A stretch of DNA of 33,180 nt, taken from the NCBI GenBank assembly GCA_026195905.1, contig JAPHRE010000061.1, forward strand, positions 1-33,180. The letters are read 5' to 3'. Of this stretch, positions 7,322 to 14,831 are shown one piece after another. This DNA is from Pseudopelagicola sp. GTDB taxonomy: Bacteria > Pseudomonadota > Alphaproteobacteria > Rhodobacterales > Rhodobacteraceae. The position numbers and the translations under genes were made by a program. Position 1 is the first letter of the stretch, and the number at the start of each line of letters is the position of its first letter. The notes beneath the pieces are model-generated. The model saw only the letters and a list, made by a program, of their open reading frames with translations. It did not search any database and was not told the origin of the DNA.

Positions 7322-8670
7322 TCGCGCGCCACAAACCGAAGCCAAATCCCATCCTTTGAGCGCACCGTGAGATGGGCGACCGGAACCGGCGCGTCGCCCA
7401 CGGCCTCGATACGGAACCGCCGCAGGATCATCGAAAGCAACAACGGCCCCTCAACCATCGCAAACCCCGCACCTGTGCAAACGCGTGGGCCTTGCGAAAA
7501 CGGCATATAGGCATCGCGCGCGCACTGGCGGCCATTCTCCGTCTCCCAACGGGCCGGATCAAACCCATCCGGGTTCTCCCAAAGCCGTTGATGTCGGTGC
7601 AAATGCCACGGTGAAAGCACCATCTGGCTCCCCACCGCGATATCACGGTCGCGAAACCGCTCTGGGCAGGTATTTTCGCGCACCATCATCGGCACCGGCG
7701 GATAAAGCCGAAGCGCCTCCCGAAACACATCCCGGCTCACCCGTAGCTTTTTCATCACCGGGAACTCACATGCGCCCAAAACCTGCGCCTCTGCGGCAAC
7801 CGCCTCCTGCCACTCCGGGTAGATTGCCATAAGATACAAGGTCCACGCCAGCGCCGAGGCGCTCGTCTCGTGCCCCGCCAGAAAGAAAATCGCCACCTGA
7901 TCGACCATCTCTTCGGCGGTAAAGGTCTCGCCCGTCTGCGGATCAGGCGTGGTCATGATCTTTGTGGCAAGGTCATTGGGCGCTGTCCCGGCCTCAATCT
8001 CGGCCATGCGCGCCTCCGTTAGCTGCTTGATAAGCCCGCGAATGACTTTGGCCGACGCTTTGGTGCGCCGCCGATGAAACCGCGGCATCCATTTTGGCAA
8101 CCGCACAAAAGCCGCGATATTGAGGATCGGCTGGCTGCGCTGATAGTCCCGGAACTCATCAAACACTTTCGCGGCAACCGCATTCTCAATCGGGATCGAA
8201 AACAGGGTGCGGAAAATCACATCTGCCGCCGCGTGGCTCGCCTCCGCCTCGATTTCCACCGCTGCATCGCTCATCCCCGCAAGCCGCGCCACCGTCGCCT
8301 CGCCCGCGTCCCACATCGCCGGAAACGTATCGCGCAGACGCCCGCCCTCGAACGCGGGATCAATAATGCGCCGCTGCTGCTTCCAGACCGCCCCATTTGT
8401 CAGGAATACCGAATTCCCCAACAAAGGCCGCAACCCCTCGCTGATCCGGCCACTTTTAGGGAAATCATCGGGCCGCTCCTTGAGCACCGTCTTGAGAAGC
8501 GACACATCGTTGATCAGATACGAGCGGAAAAACGGGGTGCGAAACTCGGCCATCCACGCCCGAAAAAGCCGCTCAGGCTGGGCTGACAAAATATCGGCCC
8601 GAAACAGCCGCAGGTATTTGAAAAGCGACACTTTCGCAGGCCGCGATGGCGGTTTGGGCGGCTCAGTCAT
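7267..8670 (-). CDS. Cytochrome P450
   Basis: A 467-aa soluble-type P450 monooxygenase. Landmarks are the C-helix WKQQR (Trp96, Arg100), the I-helix AGHET (265-269, oxygen activation), the ExxR pair (Glu318, Arg321), PDGFDPARW (about 367-375) and the heme loop FSQGPRVCTG (391-400) with the thiolate ligand Cys398. The heme loop has Ser in place of the usual first Gly. Overall features resemble fatty-acid or terpenoid hydroxylating P450s, but the substrate cannot be read from sequence. No ferredoxin or reductase gene is adjacent. The start codon overlaps the stop of the upstream hydrolase gene as ATGA. The C-terminal ~18 residues beyond RFVARDH look like a non-conserved extension. Confidence 0.93.
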   Translation of the reverse strand: MTEPPKPPSRPAKVSLFKYLRLFRADILSAQPERLFRAWMAEFRTPFFRSYLINDVSLLKTVLKERPDDFPKSGRISEGLRPLLGNSVFLTNGAVWKQQRRIIDPAFEGGRLRDTFPAMWDAGEATVARLAGMSDAAVEIEAEASHAAADVIFRTLFSIPIENAVAAKVFDEFRDYQRSQPILNIAAFVRLPKWMPRFHRRRTKASAKVIRGLIKQLTEARMAEIEAGTAPNDLATKIMTTPDPQTGETFTAEEMVDQVAIFFLAGHETSASALAWTLYLMAIYPEWQEAVAAEAQVLGACEFPVMKKLRVSRDVFREALRLYPPVPMMVRENTCPERFRDRDIAVGSQMVLSPWHLHRHQRLWENPDGFDPARWETENGRQCARDAYMPFSQGPRVCTGAGFAMVEGPLLLSMILRRFRIEAVGDAPVPVAHLTVRSKDGIWLRFVARDHSVSDHQTPGSHSTPSP

Positions 8671-9881
8671 GGCTGCATGTCCTGATATCTGTTGACCGGT
8701 GTCTCGATCCGGCTCTTGGAAGGCGAACGGCCCGCATATCGCTCCGCCAAGTTCATTGGTCCGGCCGTAATGCGGAAATAGTCATAGTCGCCGGGGCGGT
8801 CAAAGGCGCAAAGATACTGAAAATGCAGCCGAAAAAACCGCCAACGCAACTCTTTCCACCGTGCCGGGCTAAGGGTCTGGGTAAACGCTGCCGAGATCAC
8901 CAAAGGCCAACGTTTCCCAACCTCGGGCGCAACCCCCGTGACGCTCACCGGATCGCAAAGCGCAAAAGCACAGCCATCTCCGGGCGCCGTGACATCAACC
9001 CACGTCACCGCATCGCACCCGCTCAGATAGGCCAAATCAGCTCGCAAGCGTTGAGCTTTAGGCAAGAACGACACCATCGGCACCACCTGCCCAAGCGACA
9101 GGAACCCAAGCGCCGGTCCCTCCTGCGGCACCCGCCCCGCCCGGCTTAGATCGGCCAGTATCGACACCGCCAGATGCGCCCCCGAGGAATGCCCAACGAT
9201 CAAAACCTCATCATACGCTTCCTCAAGCGCCTGCGCGATGCGGTCGCCAAATTCTGCCATCCGCGCCTCAAGCTCGGGCGGGTTCGCCCCCTTCCAGCGC
9301 GCTGAATACGCATAGTCATGCATCAGGTAATAGGCGAAAAACTTGTTGTCCCTGCGCCGAAACCAATCGAGCACAAACGGCACAACCAAAAGCCCCGCCA
9401 GCCCAAACCATCCCGGCGCAACAAGCGCAATCAACCGCCCCACCCCATAGGCCAGCCCAAGCGCCACCAACAGCTGCACAATCAGGAACAAGACCGGATA
9501 AAGCGCCGCAATCACCGGCCCTTTGCGCAATTTCATCAACCGCCACAACGCGCCAGAGCCAATATAGGCCCAGGCCGTGCGCACAAGCTGGTGATAGGTG
9601 GCGGGGATGGAATTCGACATGCTGTCCCGCACGATATCAGACCACACAAGCACCTCGACATCGGTCTGAACCGCAGCGCCCTCTATGTCGCCTGCCACAT
9701 GCCAGCCATACGCCCCGCCCGTTGTCTTGGGCGAAAGCGCAATATCATAGCCCGAAACCTGCGCCTGAGCGGCGCTTTCCTTGCGATAGAGTTCGCGATA
9801 TCGGCGGGGATGAATAGGATCATACCCGGGAATGTAGAAAACCCGGCGACGGCGCACGTGTCTGTGATCGCTTTGGCCCAT
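8667..9881 (-). CDS. Membrane-anchored alpha/beta hydrolase-like protein
   Basis: A 404-aa protein of uncertain function. It opens with a VFYIPGYDP segment (about 14-22) like the HG/oxyanion strand of alpha/beta hydrolases. Two hydrophobic helices follow (about 121-145 and 147-173). The segment EVLIVGHSSGAHLAVSILADL (about 225-245) then gives a classic GxSxG nucleophile elbow with Ser232. A His/Asp partner is not certain; HFQYLCAFDRPGDYDYF near 353-369 is one candidate. It would sit in the inner membrane with the hydrolase domain probably cytoplasmic. It is translationally coupled to the downstream P450, so the pair probably acts on a common lipid-like substrate (inference). Confidence 0.75.
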   Translation of the reverse strand: MGQSDHRHVRRRRVFYIPGYDPIHPRRYRELYRKESAAQAQVSGYDIALSPKTTGGAYGWHVAGDIEGAAVQTDVEVLVWSDIVRDSMSNSIPATYHQLVRTAWAYIGSGALWRLMKLRKGPVIAALYPVLFLIVQLLVALGLAYGVGRLIALVAPGWFGLAGLLVVPFVLDWFRRRDNKFFAYYLMHDYAYSARWKGANPPELEARMAEFGDRIAQALEEAYDEVLIVGHSSGAHLAVSILADLSRAGRVPQEGPALGFLSLGQVVPMVSFLPKAQRLRADLAYLSGCDAVTWVDVTAPGDGCAFALCDPVSVTGVAPEVGKRWPLVISAAFTQTLSPARWKELRWRFFRLHFQYLCAFDRPGDYDYFRITAGPMNLAERYAGRSPSKSRIETPVNRYQDMQP

Positions 9882-9963
9882 GCCTTACCTCGCTTGCAAG
9901 ACCTTAGCCCCGCTTTTCGCCCGAAGTAAGATGAAAGAACGCCGCGCCCGGCACTTGCGCAGG

Positions 9964-10716
9964 TTAACCAAGTTCCGCCAATGCCGGGAAGGTTTCCAAG
10001 AGCCAGTAGGACATGGCCGAGAACCCGCCCGTCAACATCAAAAGACCAATCGTCCAGAGCAAAAGCCCCATGATCCGCTCGATCTGCACCATGTGACGTT
10101 TCATCCAGCCCATCAAGCCGCCCATACGCGGCAAGAACGCCGCCACAAGCAGGAACGGAATCCCCAAACCAATCGCATACACACCCAGCAGAACCGTGCC
10201 CTTGGTCAGCGAAGCCTCCGACGCCGCAAGCGACAGGATGGCCCCCAGCTGCGGACCGATACAAGGCGTCCAGCCAAACGCGAATGCAAGCCCGAGGATA
10301 TACGCCCCGAAGGCGCTTCCGCCCTTATCGCCAACCTCGATCCGCGCCTCACGATCAAGAAACCCAATCCGGTATACACCCACAAAATGCGCCCCGAATA
10401 CCATGACGAGAATCCCGGCCAACGTGTTGAGAACACTTTGATACTTAAGGAAAACCGTGCCAATCGCCGAGGCCGTAAACCCTAGAAAAAGAAACACCGT
10501 CGACAAGCCGAGTACAAAGAACAGCGCCGAAAAAACGACTTTCCGGCGCGCCGCGCTCTCCGTCGAAACATCGCTGACCGAAACCCCGCTCATATAGGCC
10601 AAATAGGGCGGCACCACGGGTAGAACGCACGGGCTCAAGAACGAAATGACCCCGGCGGCCAAGGCGACAAACATGGCGGGCAATAGGCTCGCGTCGATGA
10701 TATCGATTCCAAACAT
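9964..10716 (-). CDS. ccdA: Cytochrome c biogenesis protein CcdA
   Basis: A 250-aa six-helix inner-membrane protein of the CcdA/DsbD-beta family, which passes reducing equivalents from cytoplasmic thioredoxin to periplasmic thiol proteins for cytochrome c maturation. The two redox cysteines lie in SPCVLPVVPPYL (Cys30) and GWTPCIGPQLG (Cys152), the expected motifs in the first and fourth helices. A GGGGAA Shine-Dalgarno sits three bases before the ATG. It runs divergently from the TusA-family gene. The 82 bases separating it from the upstream hydrolase gene show no clear terminator. Confidence 0.93.
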   Translation of the reverse strand: MFGIDIIDASLLPAMFVALAAGVISFLSPCVLPVVPPYLAYMSGVSVSDVSTESAARRKVVFSALFFVLGLSTVFLFLGFTASAIGTVFLKYQSVLNTLAGILVMVFGAHFVGVYRIGFLDREARIEVGDKGGSAFGAYILGLAFAFGWTPCIGPQLGAILSLAASEASLTKGTVLLGVYAIGLGIPFLLVAAFLPRMGGLMGWMKRHMVQIERIMGLLLWTIGLLMLTGGFSAMSYWLLETFPALAELG

Positions 10717-10809
10717 AACTTCCCCTTAATCCATCCACGCGCCGCCGTCACCTGCCTTGCATGTCACAACCCAGTAGACAGCGCCCTGCCTCGCGCATAT
10801 GTGATTTCC

Positions 10810-11034
10810 ATGACTGAAGAGATTGACGCCATCGGGCTGATTTGCCCCCTGCCAGTCCTGAAACTGCGCAAACGCATGAAACCCCTGCCCGCAGGGGCAC
10901 GCGTGCGTCTTCTGGCAACCGATCCGGCCGCCGTCATCGACGTGCCGCATTTCTGCGCCGAGGCCGGTCATACCCTGATCGAGAGCACGGACAGCAACGG
11001 TATGCTCGTCTTCGTGGTCGAAAAAACTGCCTGA
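10810..11034 (+). CDS. TusA-family sulfurtransferase-like protein
   Basis: A 74-aa TusA/SirA/YeeD-type protein with the signature IGLICPLPVLKLRKRM, in which Cys12 is the persulfide-carrying cysteine. TusA proteins relay sulfur for tRNA thiolation, molybdenum cofactor synthesis or sulfur oxidation. Without a TusBCDE neighbour the role is open. An in-frame GTG at 10801 is possible, but the ATG at 10810 gives the usual family N-terminus. It is divergent from ccdA, which also handles thiol chemistry, and is followed by the bidirectional terminator shared with rne. Confidence 0.85.
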   Translation: MTEEIDAIGLICPLPVLKLRKRMKPLPAGARVRLLATDPAAVIDVPHFCAEAGHTLIESTDSNGMLVFVVEKTA

Positions 11035-11049
11035 CCCCGGTCGCCCCGC

Positions 11050-11086
11050 CCGGTCTTCACCTTTGCAAAAATACTCCCGCCGGAGG
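11050..11086. repeat. Intergenic repeat motif, copy 1 (TTTGCAAAAATACTC)
   Basis: A segment CCCGG-T-CTTC followed by CTTTGCAAAAATACTC and then CCGCCGGAGG. A near copy occurs at 19960-19986. It lies just after the TusA-family stop. On the minus strand it reads CTCCGGCGGGAGTATTTTT, a weak stem with a T-run. I recall such motifs as numerous between genes of Rhodobacteraceae, but that was not checked. Confidence 0.55.
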
Positions 11087-11149
11087 CTCTCAACAGATCC
11101 ACAGGCACCGCGCGGCACGACACGCCGCTCGCGCGCCTGAGCCACCAAA

Positions 11150-11184
11150 GGAAAAGCCCGGAGGTCGATCCTCCGGGCTTTTCC
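11150..11184. terminator. Bidirectional terminator between the TusA-family gene and rne
   Basis: A perfect 15-bp inverted repeat (11150-11164 with 11170-11184) around the loop TCGAT. The stem has a CCCGGAGG core flanked by AAAA on one side and TTTT on the other, so it works as a rho-independent terminator for the plus-strand TusA-family gene and the minus-strand rne gene. Confidence 0.88.
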
Positions 11185-11219
11185 ATCTTGTTCACATGTC
11201 GCCAGATCGCCGCTTGGGC

Positions 11220-14036
11220 CTAGCCCATCGACCACCATCCCTTGCGTTTCGGCTTGGGCTTGGCAGGCGGTGTCGTCTCTTCGACCGGTGCGACCTCCGT
11301 CGGGGCCACCTCCGCCTCTGCCTCGGTCTCTGCCTCAGTCTCTGGCACTGCGCCATTCACCGGACCCGCATCTTGCGCGCTCTCACGGGTCTCTGCGTCT
11401 GGCGATGCCTGCACGGGCACGGACGTTTCTGCGGCTGTTGGCGCCGGTTCCGGTGCTGCCGCGTCCTCAGGCGCGTCAACTGCGGCTTGCGGAGTGTCTT
11501 CAGCAGGGCCGTCGGCAGGTTTGGCTTCCGGGGCCGCATCCTGCTCATCCTGCTCTTGTGCAGCAGGAGCCGGAGCCGCTTGCTCCGCCGTCTCAGGGGT
11601 ATCGGACGACGTCGACTCGCTCTGCGCATCTTGCGCCCCGGTCTCGTCGCCGTTCTGATCCTCGGGCTTCTTGCGGCTTCGGCTGCGTGACCGACGACGG
11701 CGGCGCTTCTTGGGCTTCTGTTCGCCCTCGTCCTCCGCCGGTGGCGATTCGACCGCGGCCTCCTGTGTCTCCTCAACCTCTTCCTCGCTGTCGATCTCGC
11801 TCATCAAGGCCGCATCCGCCGATACAACCGGCGCGCTGACCTCCGCGACAACCCGTGTCGCGGTCTTGAGCTTTTCAAGCGTGAAATCGGGCGAAATCAG
11901 ATGCGCATCGCCTTCGATGCGAACCGAAAGACCATACCGGGCCTCAATCTGCGCCACGTGTTCGCGTTTCTGGTTCATGATGTAGTTGGCAATCGCCACC
12001 GGACATTTGACCAAAACTTCGCGCGAACGGCGGCGCGTGCCTTCTTCCTCGATCTGGCGCAGGATCGACAACGCAAGGTTATCATCCGACCGGATAAGCC
12101 CGGTGCCATGACATGACGGACAAGGCTGCGTCGTGGCTTCGATCATACCGGGACGCAGACGTTGGCGGCTCATCTCCATCAGGCCAAAGCCCGAGATACG
12201 CCCAACCTGAATGCGCGCGCGGTCGGTCTTGAGTTTATCCTTGATCCGCTTCTCGACCGCCGCGTTGTTCTTGCGCTCATCCATGTCGATGAAATCAATC
12301 ACGATCAGACCGGCAAGGTCACGCAGACGCAACTGCCGTGCGACTTCTTCCGCCGCCTCAAGGTTGGTCTTGAGCGCGGTTTCCTCAATCGAGCCTTCCT
12401 TGGTGGCCCGACCCGAGTTCACGTCGATGGCCACAAGCGCCTCGGTGACGCCGATCACGATATAGCCGCCCGACTTGAGCTGCACCGTCGGGTTGAACAT
12501 CGAGCTAAGATAGCTCTCAACCTGATAGCGCGCCAAAAGCGGCAGCGAGTCGTGATAGTTATTCACGTTCTTGGCATGGGACGGCATGATCATCTTCATG
12601 AAGTCCTTGGCGATGCGGTAGCCGCGCTCGCCCTCGACCAGAACCTCGTCAATCTCGCGGCTATAAAGGTCGCGGATCGAGCGTTTGATAAGGTCGCCTT
12701 CCTCGTAGATTTTCGCCGGTGCAACCGATTTGAGGGTCAATTCACGGATCTGTTCCCACATCCGCTGAAGATACTCATAATCGCGCTTGATCTCGGTCTT
12801 GGTGCGCTTGGCGCCTGCCGTGCGCACGATAAGCCCTGCGCCCTGCGGCACGTCCAGCTCGTTGGCAATATCCTTGAGCTTTTTGCGGTCCGCCGCGTTG
12901 GTGATCTTGCGGGAAATCCCGCCGCCACGCGCCGTATTCGGCATCAAAACGCAATAGCGCCCGGCCAGCGACAGATAGGTCGTGAGCGCCGCACCTTTGT
13001 TGCCGCGCTCTTCCTTGACTACCTGCACCAACATGATCTGGCGCACTTTTATCACTTCTTGGATTTTATAGCGGCGCGGGCGCGGTTTGCGCGGCGGGCG
13101 AATGTCCTCGTGGTCGTCATCATCGGCCACGGATTCAATCGTTTCGTCTTTTTCTGTCGCATCCGACTTGCGTGACTTGGCGCGGGATTTGCGCGTGACC
13201 GTCTTCTTGGGCTTTTCGTCGCTGTCTGACTCTGCCGCATCCGACTTGACCTCATCAGAATCCGCCTCAACAGGGGCATCGCCCTGCACCACGTCTTCTG
13301 CCGCGTCCTCTGCGGCGCGCTCGGTCTCGTCCCCGGTCTCGGGGTCACGGGTCACAAGCGCATCCTCGCCTTCGGTTGCCATCGCCATAGTCTTGCCAGC
13401 GCCATCTTCATCTTTGCTGGCGTCGACTTCAGCGGTCTCTTCCGCCGCAGCGTCCTGAGACTCTGTGTTTGCTTCAGAGGCCTCTTCCGGCTCTTCAACC
13501 GGCGTCTCTTTGACGAAATCAACCGGAGCATGACCCTCAACCGTGTCTTCGCCAAGATCGATTGTCTCCATCCCTTCGATCACATCCAAGGTTTCCGGCG
13601 TGGTCTCAGAGGCGGTTTCGGTCACATCCGTCGTGGCCGTGTCATCCTTCGACTTAGAGCGCGACCGCGACCGGGAAGAGCGCGACCGAGAAGAGCGCGA
13701 CGGCTTCTTGGTCTCTTCTTCTTCGTCCCGCGCCTTCATCGCCTCGGCATAGGCGCGTTCCTCTTCAAGAAGCGCCTCGCGATCCGCGACCGGGATCTGA
13801 TAATAATCGGGGTGAATCTCGGAGAACGCGAGGAACCCATGACGGTTTCCGCCATAGTCCACGAACGCCGCCTGAAGCGACGGTTCGACCCGTGTTACTT
13901 TTGCGAGATAGATATTTCCTGCAAGCTGACGCTTGTTTTCGGATTCAAAATCGAATTCCTCAACCTTGTTTCCGTCGACCACCACAACACGGGTTTCTTC
14001 CGCGTGGGTGGCATCAATGAGCATTTTCTTTGCCAT
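11220..14036 (-). CDS. rne: Ribonuclease E/G
   Basis: A 938-aa endoribonuclease E, central to mRNA decay and rRNA/tRNA processing at the membrane-bound degradosome. The N-terminus MAKKMLIDATHAEETRV is standard. The S1 domain begins near residue 35 and is split by an insertion of roughly 220 residues (about 100-320), rich in Glu, Asp and Ala with Arg-Ser runs. S1 then resumes at KIQEVIKVRQIMLVQVVKEERGNKGAALT. The catalytic DNase I-like domain has Asp538 (AIDVNSGR) and Asp581 (IDFIDM). The zinc link is CPSC (639-642). The C-terminal tail (about 740-938) is acidic and Pro/Ala-rich with an Arg-rich patch near 777-790 and ends KRKGWWSMG, a likely partner-binding tail. The frame extends 43 codons upstream, but the ATG at 14036 is the family start. 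Confidence 0.95.
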   Translation of the reverse strand: MAKKMLIDATHAEETRVVVVDGNKVEEFDFESENKRQLAGNIYLAKVTRVEPSLQAAFVDYGGNRHGFLAFSEIHPDYYQIPVADREALLEEERAYAEAMKARDEEEETKKPSRSSRSRSSRSRSRSKSKDDTATTDVTETASETTPETLDVIEGMETIDLGEDTVEGHAPVDFVKETPVEEPEEASEANTESQDAAAEETAEVDASKDEDGAGKTMAMATEGEDALVTRDPETGDETERAAEDAAEDVVQGDAPVEADSDEVKSDAAESDSDEKPKKTVTRKSRAKSRKSDATEKDETIESVADDDDHEDIRPPRKPRPRRYKIQEVIKVRQIMLVQVVKEERGNKGAALTTYLSLAGRYCVLMPNTARGGGISRKITNAADRKKLKDIANELDVPQGAGLIVRTAGAKRTKTEIKRDYEYLQRMWEQIRELTLKSVAPAKIYEEGDLIKRSIRDLYSREIDEVLVEGERGYRIAKDFMKMIMPSHAKNVNNYHDSLPLLARYQVESYLSSMFNPTVQLKSGGYIVIGVTEALVAIDVNSGRATKEGSIEETALKTNLEAAEEVARQLRLRDLAGLIVIDFIDMDERKNNAAVEKRIKDKLKTDRARIQVGRISGFGLMEMSRQRLRPGMIEATTQPCPSCHGTGLIRSDDNLALSILRQIEEEGTRRRSREVLVKCPVAIANYIMNQKREHVAQIEARYGLSVRIEGDAHLISPDFTLEKLKTATRVVAEVSAPVVSADAALMSEIDSEEEVEETQEAAVESPPAEDEGEQKPKKRRRRRSRSRSRKKPEDQNGDETGAQDAQSESTSSDTPETAEQAAPAPAAQEQDEQDAAPEAKPADGPAEDTPQAAVDAPEDAAAPEPAPTAAETSVPVQASPDAETRESAQDAGPVNGAVPETEAETEAEAEVAPTEVAPVEETTPPAKPKPKRKGWWSMG

Positions 14037-14424
14037 GTTGTCCGTTCGCACCGCCGCAATCGCGCGCGCCCCGGCGGAGGGCCGGAACAGGATCGAATGT
14101 CGGGGTGTCTTGTCTGGGCGAGTCCGGGCGCGTGGCTGAGGGGGCCGCGTGCGGCCTCGTCCCAATCGATCAATATCGTCGCGCGCGTCATCACGTTTCT
14201 TCTCCGACGCGCGACACGGCGTACCGCTGTCTTGCGCCTGTTACATGCCCTCCGCCTTAGCGGGTCGGGCGTCTCTTTGCCCCTCTTACAAGGGGCCAAT
14301 CGGTCTGGGCGGGGCGTCGGGCGAATACGACCGTCGTCGGTCCCGCTCCAGCGAAACTCATGCGGAGCGACCCGTAAACGAGAAGTCCGTCCGACTACAT
14401 AAGACCACAGGCACAGGAATTACA

Positions 14425-14562
14425 ATGGCTAAAGCCCTAAAACATACCGCTTCGCATGGTCATCTCATCGTCATCTTATCGTCATTTCATGAGTGTTCCG
14501 GGGCGAGTAGACCTGCGTGCCACGGCGACGGGCCTGCGTCAAAGCCCATAGTTTCCTACTAG
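14425..14562 (+). CDS. Doubtful small ORF, 45 aa
   Basis: An ATG preceded by AGGAA at a workable distance opens a 45-codon frame (MAKALKHTASHGHLIVILSS at the N-terminus). It is followed about 70 bases later by a plus-strand terminator. No domain, signal or transmembrane pattern is convincing and codon bias is weak. It is listed because the terminator implies a plus-strand transcript here. A non-coding RNA or chance frame is equally likely. Confidence 0.2.
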   Translation: MAKALKHTASHGHLIVILSSFHECSGASRPACHGDGPASKPIVSY

Positions 14563-14632
14563 ATTTCAACTCGATAAGGACCTGGACCAGAGAACACGCG
14601 ACACAGCAGCGCCGCGAGGTTCCCTGATCCCC

Positions 14633-14655
14633 TGCCTATCCTGTAGGCATTTTTT
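14633..14655 (+). terminator. Rho-independent terminator, no assigned gene
   Basis: TGCCTA pairs perfectly with TAGGCA around a 5-base loop and is followed by six T residues on the plus strand. The stem is short (6 bp) with moderate GC. It points at a plus-strand transcript from the rne-dctD intergenic region, or is a relic of a lost gene. Confidence 0.5.
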
Positions 14656-14668
14656 GCGGCGTTTGAGG

Positions 14669-14692
14669 CCTCCCCATGCACCTCCCCATGCA
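14669..14692. repeat. Two perfect tandem copies of a 12-bp unit
   Basis: CCTCCCCATGCA occurs twice head to tail, followed by a further CC. It lies between the terminator and the SDR remnant in non-coding DNA and probably reflects slippage in decaying sequence. Confidence 0.8.
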
Positions 14693-14731
14693 CCGCCTGA
14701 CAAATAAACTCTACGTCGTCACCAGTGCAGG

Positions 14732-14809
14732 CTAGGCGCAGGCTACATGACCGGCACCGAGATCAATATCGACAGCGGCGTCCTTGCCTGGCGCGCCGCG
14801 CCTGCCTAA
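14732..14809 (+). pseudogene. C-terminal remnant of a short-chain dehydrogenase
   Basis: The plus strand encodes LGAGYMTGTEINIDSGVLAW and then RAAPA and a TAA stop. G-Y-M-T-G-x-x-I-x-I-D-S-G is the standard C-terminal motif of SDR enzymes (usual form GxxxTGxxxxVDGG). The frame runs back only to a TAA at 14705-14707, and no Rossmann or YxxxK segment is present upstream, so nearly all of the gene has been lost. It is not a copy of bdhA in this window, since the residues differ. Confidence 0.7.
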
Positions 14810-14831
14810 TAAAGCCCCCCGCAGCGCGCGA

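Larger units (their letters stand above)
14037..14831. other. Long intergenic region upstream of rne
   Basis: About 795 bases without a confident gene. The rne-proximal third is GC-rich and would be the rne promoter and 5' leader; in E. coli the rne leader is autoregulatory, but no specific structure was identified here. The rest holds a doubtful 45-aa ORF (14425-14562), a short TCATC/TCGTCAT-rich stretch (about 14460-14490), a plus-strand terminator (14633-14655), a 12-bp tandem repeat (14669-14692) and the C-terminal remnant of an SDR gene (14732-14809). Confidence 0.7.

Noticed and set aside
12162-13175. 337-aa plus-strand frame opposite rne
   Set aside because: It lies wholly within rne on the opposite strand, has no recognisable motif, and follows from the GC-rich codon pattern of rne.
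13530-14402. 290-aa plus-strand frame across the rne start
   Set aside because: It is antisense to the rne N-terminus and leader, with an Arg-rich composition typical of shadow frames.
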